Shown here: positions 38,259 through 47,510 of the stretch, piece by piece
How the letters are laid out: each line of letters opens with the position of its first letter
How positions within the stretch are numbered: position 1 is the stretch's first letter
Source of the DNA: Bacillus methanolicus PB1
Lineage (GTDB): Bacteria > Bacillota > Bacilli > Bacillales > Cytobacillaceae
Assembly: GCF_000262755.1 (NCBI RefSeq)
Contig: NZ_AFEU01000001.1
Coordinates: forward strand, 310,001-374,000
Reading direction: 5' to 3'
DNA length: 64,000 nt
Program-made: the position numbers and the translations under genes
The notes under the pieces: generated by a model
Database searches by the model: none
What the model was told of the DNA's origin: nothing
The model's input: only the letters and a program-made list of their open reading frames with translations

Positions 38259-39161
38259 CTAATTCCCCTCCTCCCTATACTCCTTTCCTTTTATGAGGGT
38301 GAAGTATTGATGTATTAATGGAGCATATATGTTTTTGTTTTTTGCTTCCTCAAGCAAATATCCTAAAATGGAATCGACTTCTGTTTTTCTATTTTTTTCA
38401 ATATCTTTTAGCATAGAGGATCGATTTTTGGAAGTTTGTTGGCATACATTTATAACGTGCTGAAAGTAGGCTTGTTCATCTTCAAGATATAAAATCCTAC
38501 TTATTTCTTTAAAAAGAGCGCAAAAAATTTCACGATAATAAGGATTGGTGAGCAACTCACCATTAGGCACACGAAGAATCGCCGTCAGAGGGTTAATTAC
38601 AGCATTGACAACCAGTTTTTTTATCAACATCTCGTAACAATTTTTTTCCATCACAAATGGAAAGAAGCTTGATAACGGCTTTATAAAATCGTGTAAAAGA
38701 GAACGATTCTTTTCAATATAGACTGCAACTCTATTAACTCCTTCACCGGTATGGCAAACATGACGGTCACCCGCCCGGTAGGCGCCATTCTCCACTGATC
38801 CGATATAAATATTTTCTGCAGTGAGTTTATTAATGTGTTTTAGATGGCCCATTCCATTTTGCAAAAACAGAAATGACACCTTATTGTTCATTCTCTCATG
38901 AATTTGAGCGAGCACGTCTTCGAGATGATACTGCTTAACTGCTACAATCGTTAGATCCTCTTCGCCGTTCCAATTTAAAAAGCTTTCCGCTTTGATTTGC
39001 ACAGTTTCTTGTTGTCTGTTTTTTTCAAACAATAAGCCTTTCGCTCCTATAATCTTTGCTTGCCGATCTGTTCGCGTGTAAATAGTCGTATCAAAACATT
39101 TGTTCAAGTAATAGGCAAAAAGCAATCCGATTGAACCGCCGCCAACAATCCCTATTTTCAT
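38259..39161 (-). CDS. panE: 2-dehydropantoate 2-reductase
   Basis: The 300-residue NADPH-dependent reductase converts ketopantoate to pantoate for pantothenate and coenzyme A. The N-terminal Rossmann motif MKIGIVGGGSIGLLFAYYL, the VAVKQYHLEDVL segment with catalytic-type Lys in LIKKLVVNAVINPLTAIL, and the QNGMGH loop are visible. It is the orthologue of B. subtilis ylbQ by position between gerR and bshC, although here a carboxylase set intervenes. Confidence 0.9.
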   Translation of the reverse strand: MKIGIVGGGSIGLLFAYYLNKCFDTTIYTRTDRQAKIIGAKGLLFEKNRQQETVQIKAESFLNWNGEEDLTIVAVKQYHLEDVLAQIHERMNNKVSFLFLQNGMGHLKHINKLTAENIYIGSVENGAYRAGDRHVCHTGEGVNRVAVYIEKNRSLLHDFIKPLSSFFPFVMEKNCYEMLIKKLVVNAVINPLTAILRVPNGELLTNPYYREIFCALFKEISRILYLEDEQAYFQHVINVCQQTSKNRSSMLKDIEKNRKTEVDSILGYLLEEAKNKNIYAPLIHQYFTLIKGKEYREEGN

Positions 39162-39249
39162 TAAAACCCCTCAAATAAACATTATTTAGTCAATATTTTA
39201 ACAGATTTGATAGTGAATAGTTACATTTCTCTCCAAAATAAAAACAAAC

Positions 39250-39285
39250 CCTGGGCTAACTCAAAAGCAAAAGGGCAGACCCAGG
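39250..39285 (-). terminator. Terminator-like short repeat form after the carboxyltransferase gene
   Basis: CCTGGG (39250-39255) and CCCAGG (39280-39285) enclose GCTAACTC and GGGCAGAC-like sequence resembling the outer and middle arms of the long repeats. On the minus strand it is followed by TTTGTTTTTA. It lies about 40 bases after the carboxyltransferase stop. Confidence 0.55.
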
Positions 39286-39324
39286 ATTTAATTTAAGAAA
39301 AACGGAAAATTATAATCAACATAA

Positions 39325-40866
39325 TTAAACCGGATAGACAGGATGCTTTCGTGTGCTGAATACCATTTCCTTTGTCTCATAATAGGAAAATCTTTGGATA
39401 AGGACTTCCCTTAATTCATCAGGGGAAACAATTTCATCAACGATCAGCTCTGATGCTAATTTATAAATATCAATATGTTCTTTATACTCCTTCTGTTTCT
39501 CCTGAATGAAAGCTATTCGTTCCTTAGGATCTTCAATTGCATTTATTTTGTTTGAATAAACTGCATTAACAGCAGCTTCAGGACCCATTACAGCAATTTG
39601 CGCCGTCGGGAGGGCGATGCAGCAATCCGGTTCAAATGCGGGTCCTGCCATTGCGTAAAGGCCTGCACCGTACGCCTTCCTGACAATCACAGAAATTTTC
39701 GGAACGGTTGCAGAGCTCATCGCTGCAATAAATTTTGCACCGTGGCGAATAATCCCGGCACGTTCTACTTTTGTTCCGATCATGAAACCTGGCACATCAG
39801 CCAAAAACAACAGTGGAATATGGAAAGCGTCGCACAGTTGAATAAATTTGGCTCCCTTATCAGCTGAATCAACAAACAAGACCCCGCCTTTTACTTTTGG
39901 CTGATTGGCAATAATTCCAACAACTCGCCCGTTTATTCTTGCAAGTCCGGTAATTAATTCCGGCGCAAACAGCTTCTTGATTTCAAAAAAACTGCCCTCA
40001 TCAATTAAGGAAACAATACATTCATACATATCAAACGGCGCATTTTGATTTTGAGGTATAATCTCTTCCAAAGCACGCCCTTCTTTTGGCTGAATTCCTT
40101 CAATCAGCCGTGGTTTTTCTTTGAAGCTCGCAGGAAAATAAGTTAAATATTTTTTTGCTGACTCTATAGCTTCTTCTTCTGAATAAACAAGCATGTCTCC
40201 GCACCCGCTTACCGTACAATGCATACGTGCACCGCCCATTTCCTCAAGTGAAACCTTTTCGCCGATCACTTTTTCGGCCATGCGCGGAGAACCTAAATAC
40301 ATGGATGCATTTTGATCAACCATTATCACAATATCACAAAACGCAGGAATGTAAGCACCGCCTGCAGCTGATGGACCGAACAAAAGGCAGATTTGAGGCA
40401 CCATGCCGGAAAGCTTCACTTGATTATAAAAGATTCTTCCTGCACCGCGACGGTCCGGGAACATCTCAAGCTGGTCTGTTATTCTTGCTCCTGCCGAGTC
40501 TACTAAATATAAAATTGGTACTTTTAACTTTTCGGCAGTCTCCTGGATCCGAATAATTTTTTCAACCGTTCTTGCTCCCCATGAACCGGCTTTTACAGTT
40601 GAATCATTTGCCATTACACAAACAGTCTGCCCGTTGATTTTGCCTATTCCGGTTACAACGCCGTCTGCAGGCAAATCCCCGGCTGTAAAGTTGGCGAATT
40701 TTCCATCTTCCTCATATTTTCCATCATCAAATAATAGCTTGAGACGATCACGAACAAATAATTTATTTTGTTCTCTTAATTTTTCATGATACTTTGGATG
40801 GCCGCCGGATTCAATCGCTCTTTTCTTCTCTTTTAATGCTTCAGAGATCGTTTTTGCAGTTGCCAT
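39325..40866 (-). CDS. Acyl-CoA carboxylase, carboxyltransferase (beta) subunit
   Basis: The 513-residue protein has both crotonase-like halves of propionyl/methylcrotonyl-CoA carboxyltransferases. Oxyanion-forming glycine motifs include LFGPSAAGGAYIPAF and RKAYGAGLYAMAG, and ADVPGFMIGT is conserved. It transfers carboxybiotin CO2 to a short acyl-CoA. Similarity to YngE-type proteins, and the nearby enoyl-CoA hydratase, suggest methylcrotonyl-CoA in leucine breakdown, but substrate choice is inference. AGGTGGAAT precedes the ATG. Its biotin carboxylase partner carries a stop codon. Confidence 0.9.
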   Translation of the reverse strand: MATAKTISEALKEKKRAIESGGHPKYHEKLREQNKLFVRDRLKLLFDDGKYEEDGKFANFTAGDLPADGVVTGIGKINGQTVCVMANDSTVKAGSWGARTVEKIIRIQETAEKLKVPILYLVDSAGARITDQLEMFPDRRGAGRIFYNQVKLSGMVPQICLLFGPSAAGGAYIPAFCDIVIMVDQNASMYLGSPRMAEKVIGEKVSLEEMGGARMHCTVSGCGDMLVYSEEEAIESAKKYLTYFPASFKEKPRLIEGIQPKEGRALEEIIPQNQNAPFDMYECIVSLIDEGSFFEIKKLFAPELITGLARINGRVVGIIANQPKVKGGVLFVDSADKGAKFIQLCDAFHIPLLFLADVPGFMIGTKVERAGIIRHGAKFIAAMSSATVPKISVIVRKAYGAGLYAMAGPAFEPDCCIALPTAQIAVMGPEAAVNAVYSNKINAIEDPKERIAFIQEKQKEYKEHIDIYKLASELIVDEIVSPDELREVLIQRFSYYETKEMVFSTRKHPVYPV

Positions 40867-40903
40867 TGTATTCCACCTCTACTAGCCTTACTCTCTTGAC
40901 TCT

Positions 40904-41116
40904 TTACTCTAAGACGATTAATAAATCTCCCTCATTCACGAAATCTCCGATATTTACTTTTATTCCGCTCACTTTTCCAATTAATTGGCTTTCCACCGGG
41001 ATTTCCATTTTCATTGATTCGAGGATAATGACTTCTTGCCCCATGGAAACGTCTTGCCCAACATTTACGAGAATATTTAATACCGTACCGGCCATCGTCG
41101 AAGTGATTTCTTTCAT
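40904..41116 (-). CDS. Biotin carboxyl carrier protein (small, YngHB-like)
   Basis: This 70-residue lipoyl/biotinyl domain carries the biotinylation motif ESMKMEIP, where the central Lys is modified. The whole protein is a single carrier domain, as in B. subtilis YngHB. The ATG at 41114-41116 follows TAGGTGG and gives the family start MKEITSTMAG; a GTG three codons earlier abuts the biotin carboxylase stop. It passes carboxyl groups between the adjacent carboxylase and carboxyltransferase. Confidence 0.9.
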   Translation of the reverse strand: MKEITSTMAGTVLNILVNVGQDVSMGQEVIILESMKMEIPVESQLIGKVSGIKVNIGDFVNEGDLLIVLE

Positions 41117-41125
41117 CGTGCCCAC

Positions 41126-42469
41126 CTACTTTATTGCAAATTTCTTTTCCGTTAAAAATTTAGTTGTATACATTCCATTTTTAAAATCATTGTCATCTAT
41201 AATATTCATAAAGAGCGGAATGTTTGTTTTAATTCCTTCTATTTCTATGTTTTGAAAAAATTCTTTCGCCATTTTTAGGACATCTTCTCTTGTATTCGAA
41301 TAAAAAATACATTTTGCTATTAACGGATCATAAAAAGGTGTTACAGTTGACCCTACTATATAACCGTTGTCAACCCGAACTCCCTCTAACTCTTTCCATT
41401 TAAAATACGTAATTTTGCCCGGAGAAGGCAAAAACGTATTTGGATCCTAAGCGTATAAGCGGAATTGTATCGCATGGCCGCTTCGGTTTATTTCATCTTG
41501 CATAAGAGGGAGCTTTTCTCCTCTTGCCACCAGAATTTGCCACTCAACAAGGTCCAGTCCCGTAATCTTTTCAGTAATAGAATGCTCAACTTGCAAACGG
41601 GTGTTCATTTCAAGGAAATAGAAATTTTCTTCCTCATCAACAATAAACTCAATTGTTCCGGCATTTACGTAGTGAACGGCTGCAGCGGCTTTCAAAGCAG
41701 TAGCATACAATTGTTTTCTTGTATATTCTGACAAAAAAGGCGAAGGTGTTTCTTCAATGACTTTTTGGTTCCTCCTTTGAATAGAACAATCTCTTTCAAA
41801 TAAATGAATGATATTCCCATGAACATCGCCAAATATTTGCACTTCGATATGCCGGGCATTTTGAATGTATTTTTCGATAAACATTTCCTCTGAGCCAAAA
41901 TATGCTTTCGCCCGTGCTTTCGTTGACTCAAAAGACTTAGCGAGCGCCTGCTCATTTTCACAATAGACCATACCGATTCCGCCACCGCCGCCGCTAGCCT
42001 TTAACATAACCGGGTAGCCGATTGATTTGGCAAAATCACGAGCCTCCTTTAGCGTTGTTAATCCTTCGCTGCTCCCCGGTAAAACAGGTACCCCTGCATT
42101 TTTCATCGTATTACGTGCGATGATTTTATCACCCATTTGTTTAATCGTTTCCGGAGATGGACCAATGAACGTAAGACCTGCTTCCCGCACAATGCGGGCG
42201 AAATCAGCATTCTCAGATAAAAAACCATAACCCGGATGAATACCGTCCGCTTTTTCTGATTTCGCAATTTCTAGAATGAGTTCGCTATTAAGATACGATT
42301 TATGAACAGGCGGCTCTCCAAGACGGAACGCATATCTTGCCTCTTTTACAAACGGCAAATCTTTGTCGGCGTCCGAATAAACAGCAATTGTATCAATTCC
42401 AAGTTCATGGCAAGTTCTGATTACTCTTGAAGCAATTTCTCCCCTGTTTGCAATGACAATTTTTTGCAC
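41126..42469 (-). pseudogene. Biotin carboxylase interrupted by an in-frame amber codon
   Basis: The reading frame is a full-length biotin carboxylase (about 447 codons): VQKIVIANRGEIASRVIR, ATP-grasp loop KASGGGGGIGMVY, EMNTRLQVEH, and C-terminal PSPGKITYF. At 41447-41449 the codon is TAG where the highly conserved Glu of the AEDP motif should be (LYA-stop-DPNTFLPSPG), a single GAG-to-TAG change. The stop removes the last ~107 residues, part of the BC C-terminal domain. The GTG at 42469 follows AGGGGGTG. Inactivation, an assembly error or amber read-through are all possible. Confidence 0.9.
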
Positions 42470-42627
42470 AATCGCACCCCCTATCTGTGCCAAATTAACT
42501 GCTAATATTATTTATTTATGCAAATATTCAAAAAATTACTTTCAAAAAAATGAAATTGCTCTCTAGATTTGGTCTAGTTTAAATTTTAATGATATTTTAT
42601 GTCCAATATTAGTGATGCAATAACAAT

Positions 42628-42680
42628 AAGGGACTGACCCCTTAAGACCGGAACTTATTTCCTTTCAGGTCAGCCCCTTT
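42628..42680 (-). terminator. Terminator after gerR formed by repeat-like arms
   Basis: On the minus strand, directly after the gerR TAA, AAAGGGGCTGACC and GGTCAGTCCCTT form an imperfect stem around a loop that includes AAGACCGG-like sequence. The arms match the GGGCTGAC outer arm of the long repeat family. Confidence 0.65.
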
Positions 42681-43313
42681 TTATTTATCAATTCTTTCTA
42701 AGTTCCCATTCTTATCCATTTGAAACTTTACTTTTTGCTGATGGTCTTCTTCCTGCAAAACAACCATTTTTCTAGCCCGCTCCATAATTTCAATTAAGGC
42801 GCGGTAATCTTCTTTAACCGCATTTAGCTCTTTCGCCAATTTTTCATTTTCTGCAGCCAAATAAAACATTTTTTTCTCCATTTCTTTAATTTTATCAGCA
42901 TATTTCGCGATATTTTCTTCTTCGCCGGTGTATTTACCGGCTTTTTCATATAGATCTTTTAAATAGTTAATGACAGTCTCAAACGAAAGATCTTCTTTTT
43001 GCACAGAAGTCTTAAAAGCAGCAGAGTTTACTTCTTTTTTTTCAACACTCTTATCATTTTTCACTACTAAATTTGAAGCATTATTCTTCTGTTCCCTTCG
43101 CTGTTTTTTTGCAAGCTCTATTCCTGATTTATATTGTTTTCTTACTATCGAGTTCCAGCGAAATCCGCATGCTGCTGCCGTTCTTGACAGCCGCTTGCCC
43201 ACTTCCTCAAAAGCCTGTAATTGGGTCCCTCCGTCTCGAATATGGCGCAATACTACCTCTGCAAGCAATAAATCTTCATCTTGTGTCCAGGCATCCTGTC
43301 GGGTTGCTGACAT
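42681..43313 (-). CDS. gerR: GerR (YlbO), RsfA-family sporulation transcription regulator
   Basis: The 210-residue protein has an N-terminal Myb/SANT-like DNA-binding domain ([20 protein letters not shown] ... [18 protein letters not shown]) and a C-terminal coiled coil (about 130-185). This is the RsfA family arrangement. GerR is made in the mother cell under SigE and adjusts SigE-dependent coat and germination genes. The ATG at 43313 follows AGGGGGGAT and matches the family start. Position near rpmF fits ylbO. Confidence 0.86.
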   Translation of the reverse strand: MSATRQDAWTQDEDLLLAEVVLRHIRDGGTQLQAFEEVGKRLSRTAAACGFRWNSIVRKQYKSGIELAKKQRREQKNNASNLVVKNDKSVEKKEVNSAAFKTSVQKEDLSFETVINYLKDLYEKAGKYTGEEENIAKYADKIKEMEKKMFYLAAENEKLAKELNAVKEDYRALIEIMERARKMVVLQEEDHQQKVKFQMDKNGNLERIDK

Positions 43314-43400
43314 CAGAATATCCCCCCTAGCGTTTTTATTAATACATATGCAGCTACTAGAAAAGATAGACTGATAACATACTTCGATAAAATGCAAAAA

Positions 43401-44162
43401 TTAAGATTTACGTTCTAAGAATTTTGCAACAAGCTCATGGTGTACATCTTTCTCCCACAAAGCGGCACAGTTTCGAACTTCTTCCTCCATTCTTTTTTGA
43501 AGACCGGATACTGTCCACTTTCTTATTAGCATTTTTTTGTAGGCTGACAAAACATCCGTTTCAAGAGAAAGAATTTTTCTTAAGAAAGAATCGCAAACTT
43601 CTTCACGATCGCCGTCATAAATGTGATCGATAAAACCAAAGTCAGCCAATTCCTCAACTTGAAAAAGCCGCGATTCCATCAGCATTTTCAACGCATTTCC
43701 TGCCAAAAGCTTTTCAAAAAGAATGGTTCCGCCTCCCCATCCTGTTGAAATTGCTAGACTCCCTTGAATAAACCCTGCTTTTTGCCCTTTTTTTGCCACC
43801 CGAAAATCACATGCAGCAGCTATTTCACAGCCACCTCCCACTGCCGTTCCATTCATAAGAGCAATTGTTGGTTTTGGAAGGGTTAAAAGTCTGTATAAAA
43901 TATTTGACATTTTTGAGAGCATGCCATAAGCTTCCTCTTCTGTTTTCAGTTGATGAAATACAGAAAGATCGCCGCCCGAGCAAAATGCTGCTTCACCAGC
44001 GCCGGTAATAACGAGAGTTTTCACTCCCGGTTTTTTCGCTAAATTGATCGCTTCACTAAGTCCGTCCATTACATCAAAATTTACGGCATTTCTCTTTTCA
44101 GGTCTATTAATGGTAAATAATAAGCATCCTTGTTCCCGCTCTTCCAATAAAAAAGATTTCAT
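43401..44162 (-). CDS. Enoyl-CoA hydratase/isomerase family protein
   Basis: This 253-residue crotonase-fold protein has oxyanion-hole segments AAFCSGGDLSVF and MNGTAVGGGCEIAAACDFRVA. The usual second catalytic Glu region reads IQGSLAISTGWGGG, which departs from the canonical hydratase, so isomerase or other crotonase chemistry cannot be excluded. It could act with the adjacent acyl-CoA carboxylase set in branched-chain acyl-CoA breakdown. It stands where ylbP-like genes often occur in relatives. Confidence 0.82.
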   Translation of the reverse strand: MKSFLLEEREQGCLLFTINRPEKRNAVNFDVMDGLSEAINLAKKPGVKTLVITGAGEAAFCSGGDLSVFHQLKTEEEAYGMLSKMSNILYRLLTLPKPTIALMNGTAVGGGCEIAAACDFRVAKKGQKAGFIQGSLAISTGWGGGTILFEKLLAGNALKMLMESRLFQVEELADFGFIDHIYDGDREEVCDSFLRKILSLETDVLSAYKKMLIRKWTVSGLQKRMEEEVRNCAALWEKDVHHELVAKFLERKS

Positions 44163-44253
44163 ATTTGCCCTCCATTAAATAAATATTCCCTTTTATTTTA
44201 GGAATTTTCATTGTATTCTTTCAAGTTTTATTGTAATTCCTTTATAAAATGAC

Positions 44254-44287
44254 AAAAGCACAAGGAACTTCACTCCTTGTGCTTTTT
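44254..44287 (-). terminator. Terminator after rpmF
   Basis: AAAAGCACAAGGA and TCCTTGTGCTTTTT form a perfect 10-bp stem with A/T flanks on both sides, 14 bases after the rpmF stop on the minus strand. Confidence 0.85.
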
Positions 44288-44300
44288 ATCAATATGGGAA

Positions 44301-44474
44301 TTAATTGTTGACAACTCTATTTCCTTTGTATGTTCCGCATGCTTTACATACGCGGTGAGCAAGTTTCATTTCACCGCAGTTTGGGCATTCTACCATACCT
44401 GGAACTTGTAATTTAAAATGAGTCCGGCGCTTTCTTTTCGCAGTTTTTGAAGTTCTTCTAAAAGGTACAGCCAC
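44301..44474 (-). CDS. rpmF: 50S ribosomal protein L32
   Basis: The 57-residue protein reads [18 protein letters not shown] followed by a zinc ribbon with CPNC and CKAC. The start is GTG at 44472-44474 with AAGGAGGTGG upstream; the longer in-frame ORF has no homology at its N-terminus. It lies 84 bases after ylbN, the usual pair. This is the zinc-binding, C+ form of L32. Confidence 0.95.
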   Translation of the reverse strand: MAVPFRRTSKTAKRKRRTHFKLQVPGMVECPNCGEMKLAHRVCKACGTYKGNRVVNN

Positions 44475-44558
44475 TCTTCCCACCTCCTTAAAGAGAATAA
44501 AGAAAGTTATGAAGGCCAGATTACAAGCTGGTTCTTCACGTTGCATAGTTCTTTTCGG

Positions 44559-45083
44559 TTATGAATCCGAAGAATCATTCTGTTCAAGCAGTTTTGCAAG
44601 TCCGGCCAGGCGAGGATCAATTTTTTCTTTCCTATCTTCCTCGCGGATCACTTCCCAATCTTTACCTGATTGTGGTGCGCCGTCTTCGCTGCTATCTTCA
44701 CAGAATACTTGCATCGGTACTTCAAGTAAAAGGATTTCACGTATGATCGGCATAAGATCAATAACGTCACCTTTTACTCGATGTACTTCCACATCCGATT
44801 CATAAAAATCTGAATCGTTAATCAGAAATGTCTCTGTTGTTTCAACATCAATTGGATAATTCACGTCTACTAATGTACGAGAACAAGGAAGCACAAGAGA
44901 ACCTTTCATTTTCAAGTAAAACGTCACTCTAGTTGTGCCAATTTCTGCCCGTCCGGTTATATGCATCGGAGAAACACTTCGAATCGAAGTATCAATATCT
45001 TTGATTTCATCCACCTTAACCGTTTCATCAACAAAAAATTCCTTGTTTCGATATTTTTGCAACTGACTTATCGTCCATTTCAA
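44559..45083 (-). CDS. ylbN: YlbN, DUF177 family protein
   Basis: The 174-residue protein contains the DUF177 core with LPCSRTLVDVNYPID and the acidic C-terminus with DPRLAGLAKLLEQ. The family (YceD) is coupled to rpmF in nearly all bacteria and has been linked to 23S rRNA processing, without a defined reaction here. It is divergent from tmcAL, with a 156-base gap that should contain both promoters. Confidence 0.9.
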   Translation of the reverse strand: MKWTISQLQKYRNKEFFVDETVKVDEIKDIDTSIRSVSPMHITGRAEIGTTRVTFYLKMKGSLVLPCSRTLVDVNYPIDVETTETFLINDSDFYESDVEVHRVKGDVIDLMPIIREILLLEVPMQVFCEDSSEDGAPQSGKDWEVIREEDRKEKIDPRLAGLAKLLEQNDSSDS

Positions 45084-45239
45084 ATTGAATCACCCCAAGG
45101 CAACAAAGGTAATTATAGCTTTCATATAATTATTTGTCAATATTTTTTCTTTACACTATACTGTAGTCAATAACTCATTAATTTAAACTAATTTTTTGCT
45201 TATTCTATTCAAATACCAATTTTATAGGGAGTAAAAAAA

Positions 45240-46457
45240 ATGAATGCAGTCGGTGTTATTGTTGAATACAATCCTTTTCATAACGGACATGCCTATCATG
45301 TCAAAAAAACACGGGAAGAAACTGGTGCAGATATCGTGATCGCTGTCATGAGCGGAAACTTTTTGCAGCGAGGAGAACCAGCCCTCTTGTCTAAATGGGA
45401 CCGTGCTGAAATGGCTTTAAAAGGGGGTGCCGATATCGTTTTTGAACTTCCATACCAGTTTGCCGTGCAAAAAGCGGAAACATTTGCAAAAGGAGCGGTA
45501 GAAATTCTCTATAAAGCCGGATGCAACAGCATTTGTTTTGGCAGTGAATCAGGAAGTATAGCTGATTTTCAGGCGACATTAAGATATATGAAAAAACATA
45601 ACCACCTCTTTCAGCAGCAAATAAAGCATCATATCGAAAAAGGGGTCAGTTATCCAAAAGCGATGTCCCTCGCCTTTCAAGATTTGCCTGCTGATGAGGA
45701 AATCGTTGATTTATCGAAACCAAACAATATTCTAGGGTTTCAGTACTTGAAAGCAATTGACAACCAAGGTTTTAATATGCAAGCCTATACAATTAAACGA
45801 AAAAATGCGGATTATCATGATGAGCATTTTTCATCTCAAACGATCGCAAGTGCAACAAGTATCCGAAAGGCATTATTTTCTGAAAAAAATAAAATGGCGC
45901 AAATTAAACAATATGTTCCGGAGCATACGTTTCACCTTCTTAACCAATATATAAAAAAATTTGGGAAGCTTCACAGCTGGGAGAATTATTGGCCTTATCT
46001 CCGCTATAAACTTCTGCAAACGAACCAAGAAGAGTTGAAGGCTGTTTATGAAGTGGAAGAAGGTCTTGAAAATAGATTGATTTCCTTTGCTCTTCATGCA
46101 GATAGCTTTAAGGACTTCATGGAAAAGATAAAAACTAAACGGTATACGTGGACAAGACTGCAAAGAACATGCGTCCATATTCTAACAAATGCAAAGAAAT
46201 ATGAAATGAATCAATCAAAAGTTAGTTATCTGCGGCTATTAGGAATGACCGAAAAAGGAAGAGATTATTTGAACAAATTTAAACATCAATCAGATATCCC
46301 GATAGTTTCAAAATTGTCTTCCTTTTATAATAACCAAATTGAACTGGATATACGCAGTTCAAGAGTTTATGCCCTTGGAGCCGGTCTCAAATTTCAAACA
46401 AAGCTGTTGCAGGCTGAATTCAATCACCCGCCAATTTATCTGTCTCAAAATAAATAG
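45240..46457 (+). CDS. tmcAL: TmcAL, tRNA(Met) cytidine acetate ligase
   Basis: This 405-residue protein of the nucleotidyltransferase superfamily has the motif GVIVEYNPFHNGHAYH at residues 5-20. YlbM/TmcAL uses ATP and acetate to make ac4C34 in elongator tRNA-Met. MSGNFLQRGEPALLSKWDRAEMAL is also conserved. It lies on the plus strand opposite ylbN, as in B. subtilis ylbM. AGGGAG precedes the ATG. Confidence 0.95.
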   Translation: MNAVGVIVEYNPFHNGHAYHVKKTREETGADIVIAVMSGNFLQRGEPALLSKWDRAEMALKGGADIVFELPYQFAVQKAETFAKGAVEILYKAGCNSICFGSESGSIADFQATLRYMKKHNHLFQQQIKHHIEKGVSYPKAMSLAFQDLPADEEIVDLSKPNNILGFQYLKAIDNQGFNMQAYTIKRKNADYHDEHFSSQTIASATSIRKALFSEKNKMAQIKQYVPEHTFHLLNQYIKKFGKLHSWENYWPYLRYKLLQTNQEELKAVYEVEEGLENRLISFALHADSFKDFMEKIKTKRYTWTRLQRTCVHILTNAKKYEMNQSKVSYLRLLGMTEKGRDYLNKFKHQSDIPIVSKLSSFYNNQIELDIRSSRVYALGAGLKFQTKLLQAEFNHPPIYLSQNK

Positions 46458-46497
46458 ACAGCTTTCCCAAAAAGGGAAATCACTGTCTTATTTTTTT
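46457..46497 (+). terminator. Terminator after tmcAL
   Basis: GACAG (46457-46461) with inner TTTCCC, a loop of A, GGGAA and then CTGTC (46483-46487) is followed by TTATTTTTTTT. It stops plus-strand transcription and overlaps the end of the convergent ylbL. Confidence 0.75.
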
Positions 46498-47510
46498 TCT
46501 TTTAAATTTTCCAAATAGAAAACCGCATCATCAAACGTGTCGACAGGAACGATTTTCATATCAGTTCCAATATCTGTTGCAGTCTTGACCGCTATTTCAT
46601 AATTTGATCCATGTGCGCCTTTTTCATTTGGGGCTAGAAATATATCAGCACCTGCTTTATCCGCAGCTACAATTTTCTGCTCAATTCCTCCAATTCTTCC
46701 AACTGTTCCGTCTGGCGAAATAGTCCCCGTACCGGCAATATCAAACCCTTGAGTCAAATCATCTTCCGTTAATTGATTATAGATTTCTAAAGCAAACATC
46801 AGTCCGGCAGAAGGACCGCCGATTTCATCAGTATTGACTTTGACATCTGGTTCAACAATGATTTCCTTATCATCCTCAAGAACAATGCCGATCCCTAATT
46901 GATCACGATTATCGGGAAAAGGCATGACCTGAAGCATGGTGCGATTGGCTTTGCCGTTACGTACATAAGAGATTTGAATCATGTCACCTTTCTTCTTTTT
47001 GCTGACATACTGTTTAAATTCATCAGAAGACTTGAACATAACGTCATTTATTTTAAAAATCCTGTCTCCCGGCTTCAATTTTCCCTCAGCAGGCATATCG
47101 GGAAGGACACTCATTACATAGACGCCTTTATATCGGTATTCAACCGGAATCCCGGCTTTTTTATAAGCAACTTCAATCGCCGATAATTTGGATGTATCCA
47201 TTGCTCTTAACTGGCGAAGCGCGTATTCTTCATCAGTTTCATGCTCATATTTAATCATCTCAGCAGGAAAGATTTCCTGATACTTGCTTAGTTTCGCGAG
47301 AATATAAGAGTAAATATTAGCTCGTCCCATTCTTACCGTTGTTAACATTAAGCTTCCTTCTTCATCGTAGCCGCCATCAACTTCAATGATCGGTTCCAAT
47401 TCTTTTGCCATGCCGGGCTTTGACACATAGTAAGGCAAATAATAAAAAGAGCTGGCTAAAAGGATGATTGCAGCAATAAGGAAGTTGCGTATATAAATTT
47501 TTCTGCTCAT
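46488..47510 (-). CDS. ylbL: YlbL, membrane-anchored PDZ-Lon-like serine protease
   Basis: The 340-residue protein has an N-terminal membrane segment (FLIAAIILLASSFYYLPYYV), a PDZ domain (about 120-190) with DMPAEGKLKPGDRI, and a Lon-type catalytic domain. The catalytic Ser lies in GGPSAGLMFAL and Lys in GGIEQKIVAADKAG. Homologues include SepM, which processes a peptide pheromone. In B. subtilis it is a damage-checkpoint protease for YneA. Its ATG overlaps the ylbK stop (ATGA). Confidence 0.91.
   Translation of the reverse strand: MSRKIYIRNFLIAAIILLASSFYYLPYYVSKPGMAKELEPIIEVDGGYDEEGSLMLTTVRMGRANIYSYILAKLSKYQEIFPAEMIKYEHETDEEYALRQLRAMDTSKLSAIEVAYKKAGIPVEYRYKGVYVMSVLPDMPAEGKLKPGDRIFKINDVMFKSSDEFKQYVSKKKKGDMIQISYVRNGKANRTMLQVMPFPDNRDQLGIGIVLEDDKEIIVEPDVKVNTDEIGGPSAGLMFALEIYNQLTEDDLTQGFDIAGTGTISPDGTVGRIGGIEQKIVAADKAGADIFLAPNEKGAHGSNYEIAVKTATDIGTDMKIVPVDTFDDAVFYLENLKEKK

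Noticed and set aside
41465-41731. Plus-strand frame over the biotin carboxylase amber site
   Set aside because: It is the complement of a conserved coding region and has no homology of its own.
42970-43374. Plus-strand Ser-rich frame opposite gerR
   Set aside because: It is a shadow of the gerR coding sequence, with no ribosome site and no recognisable domain.
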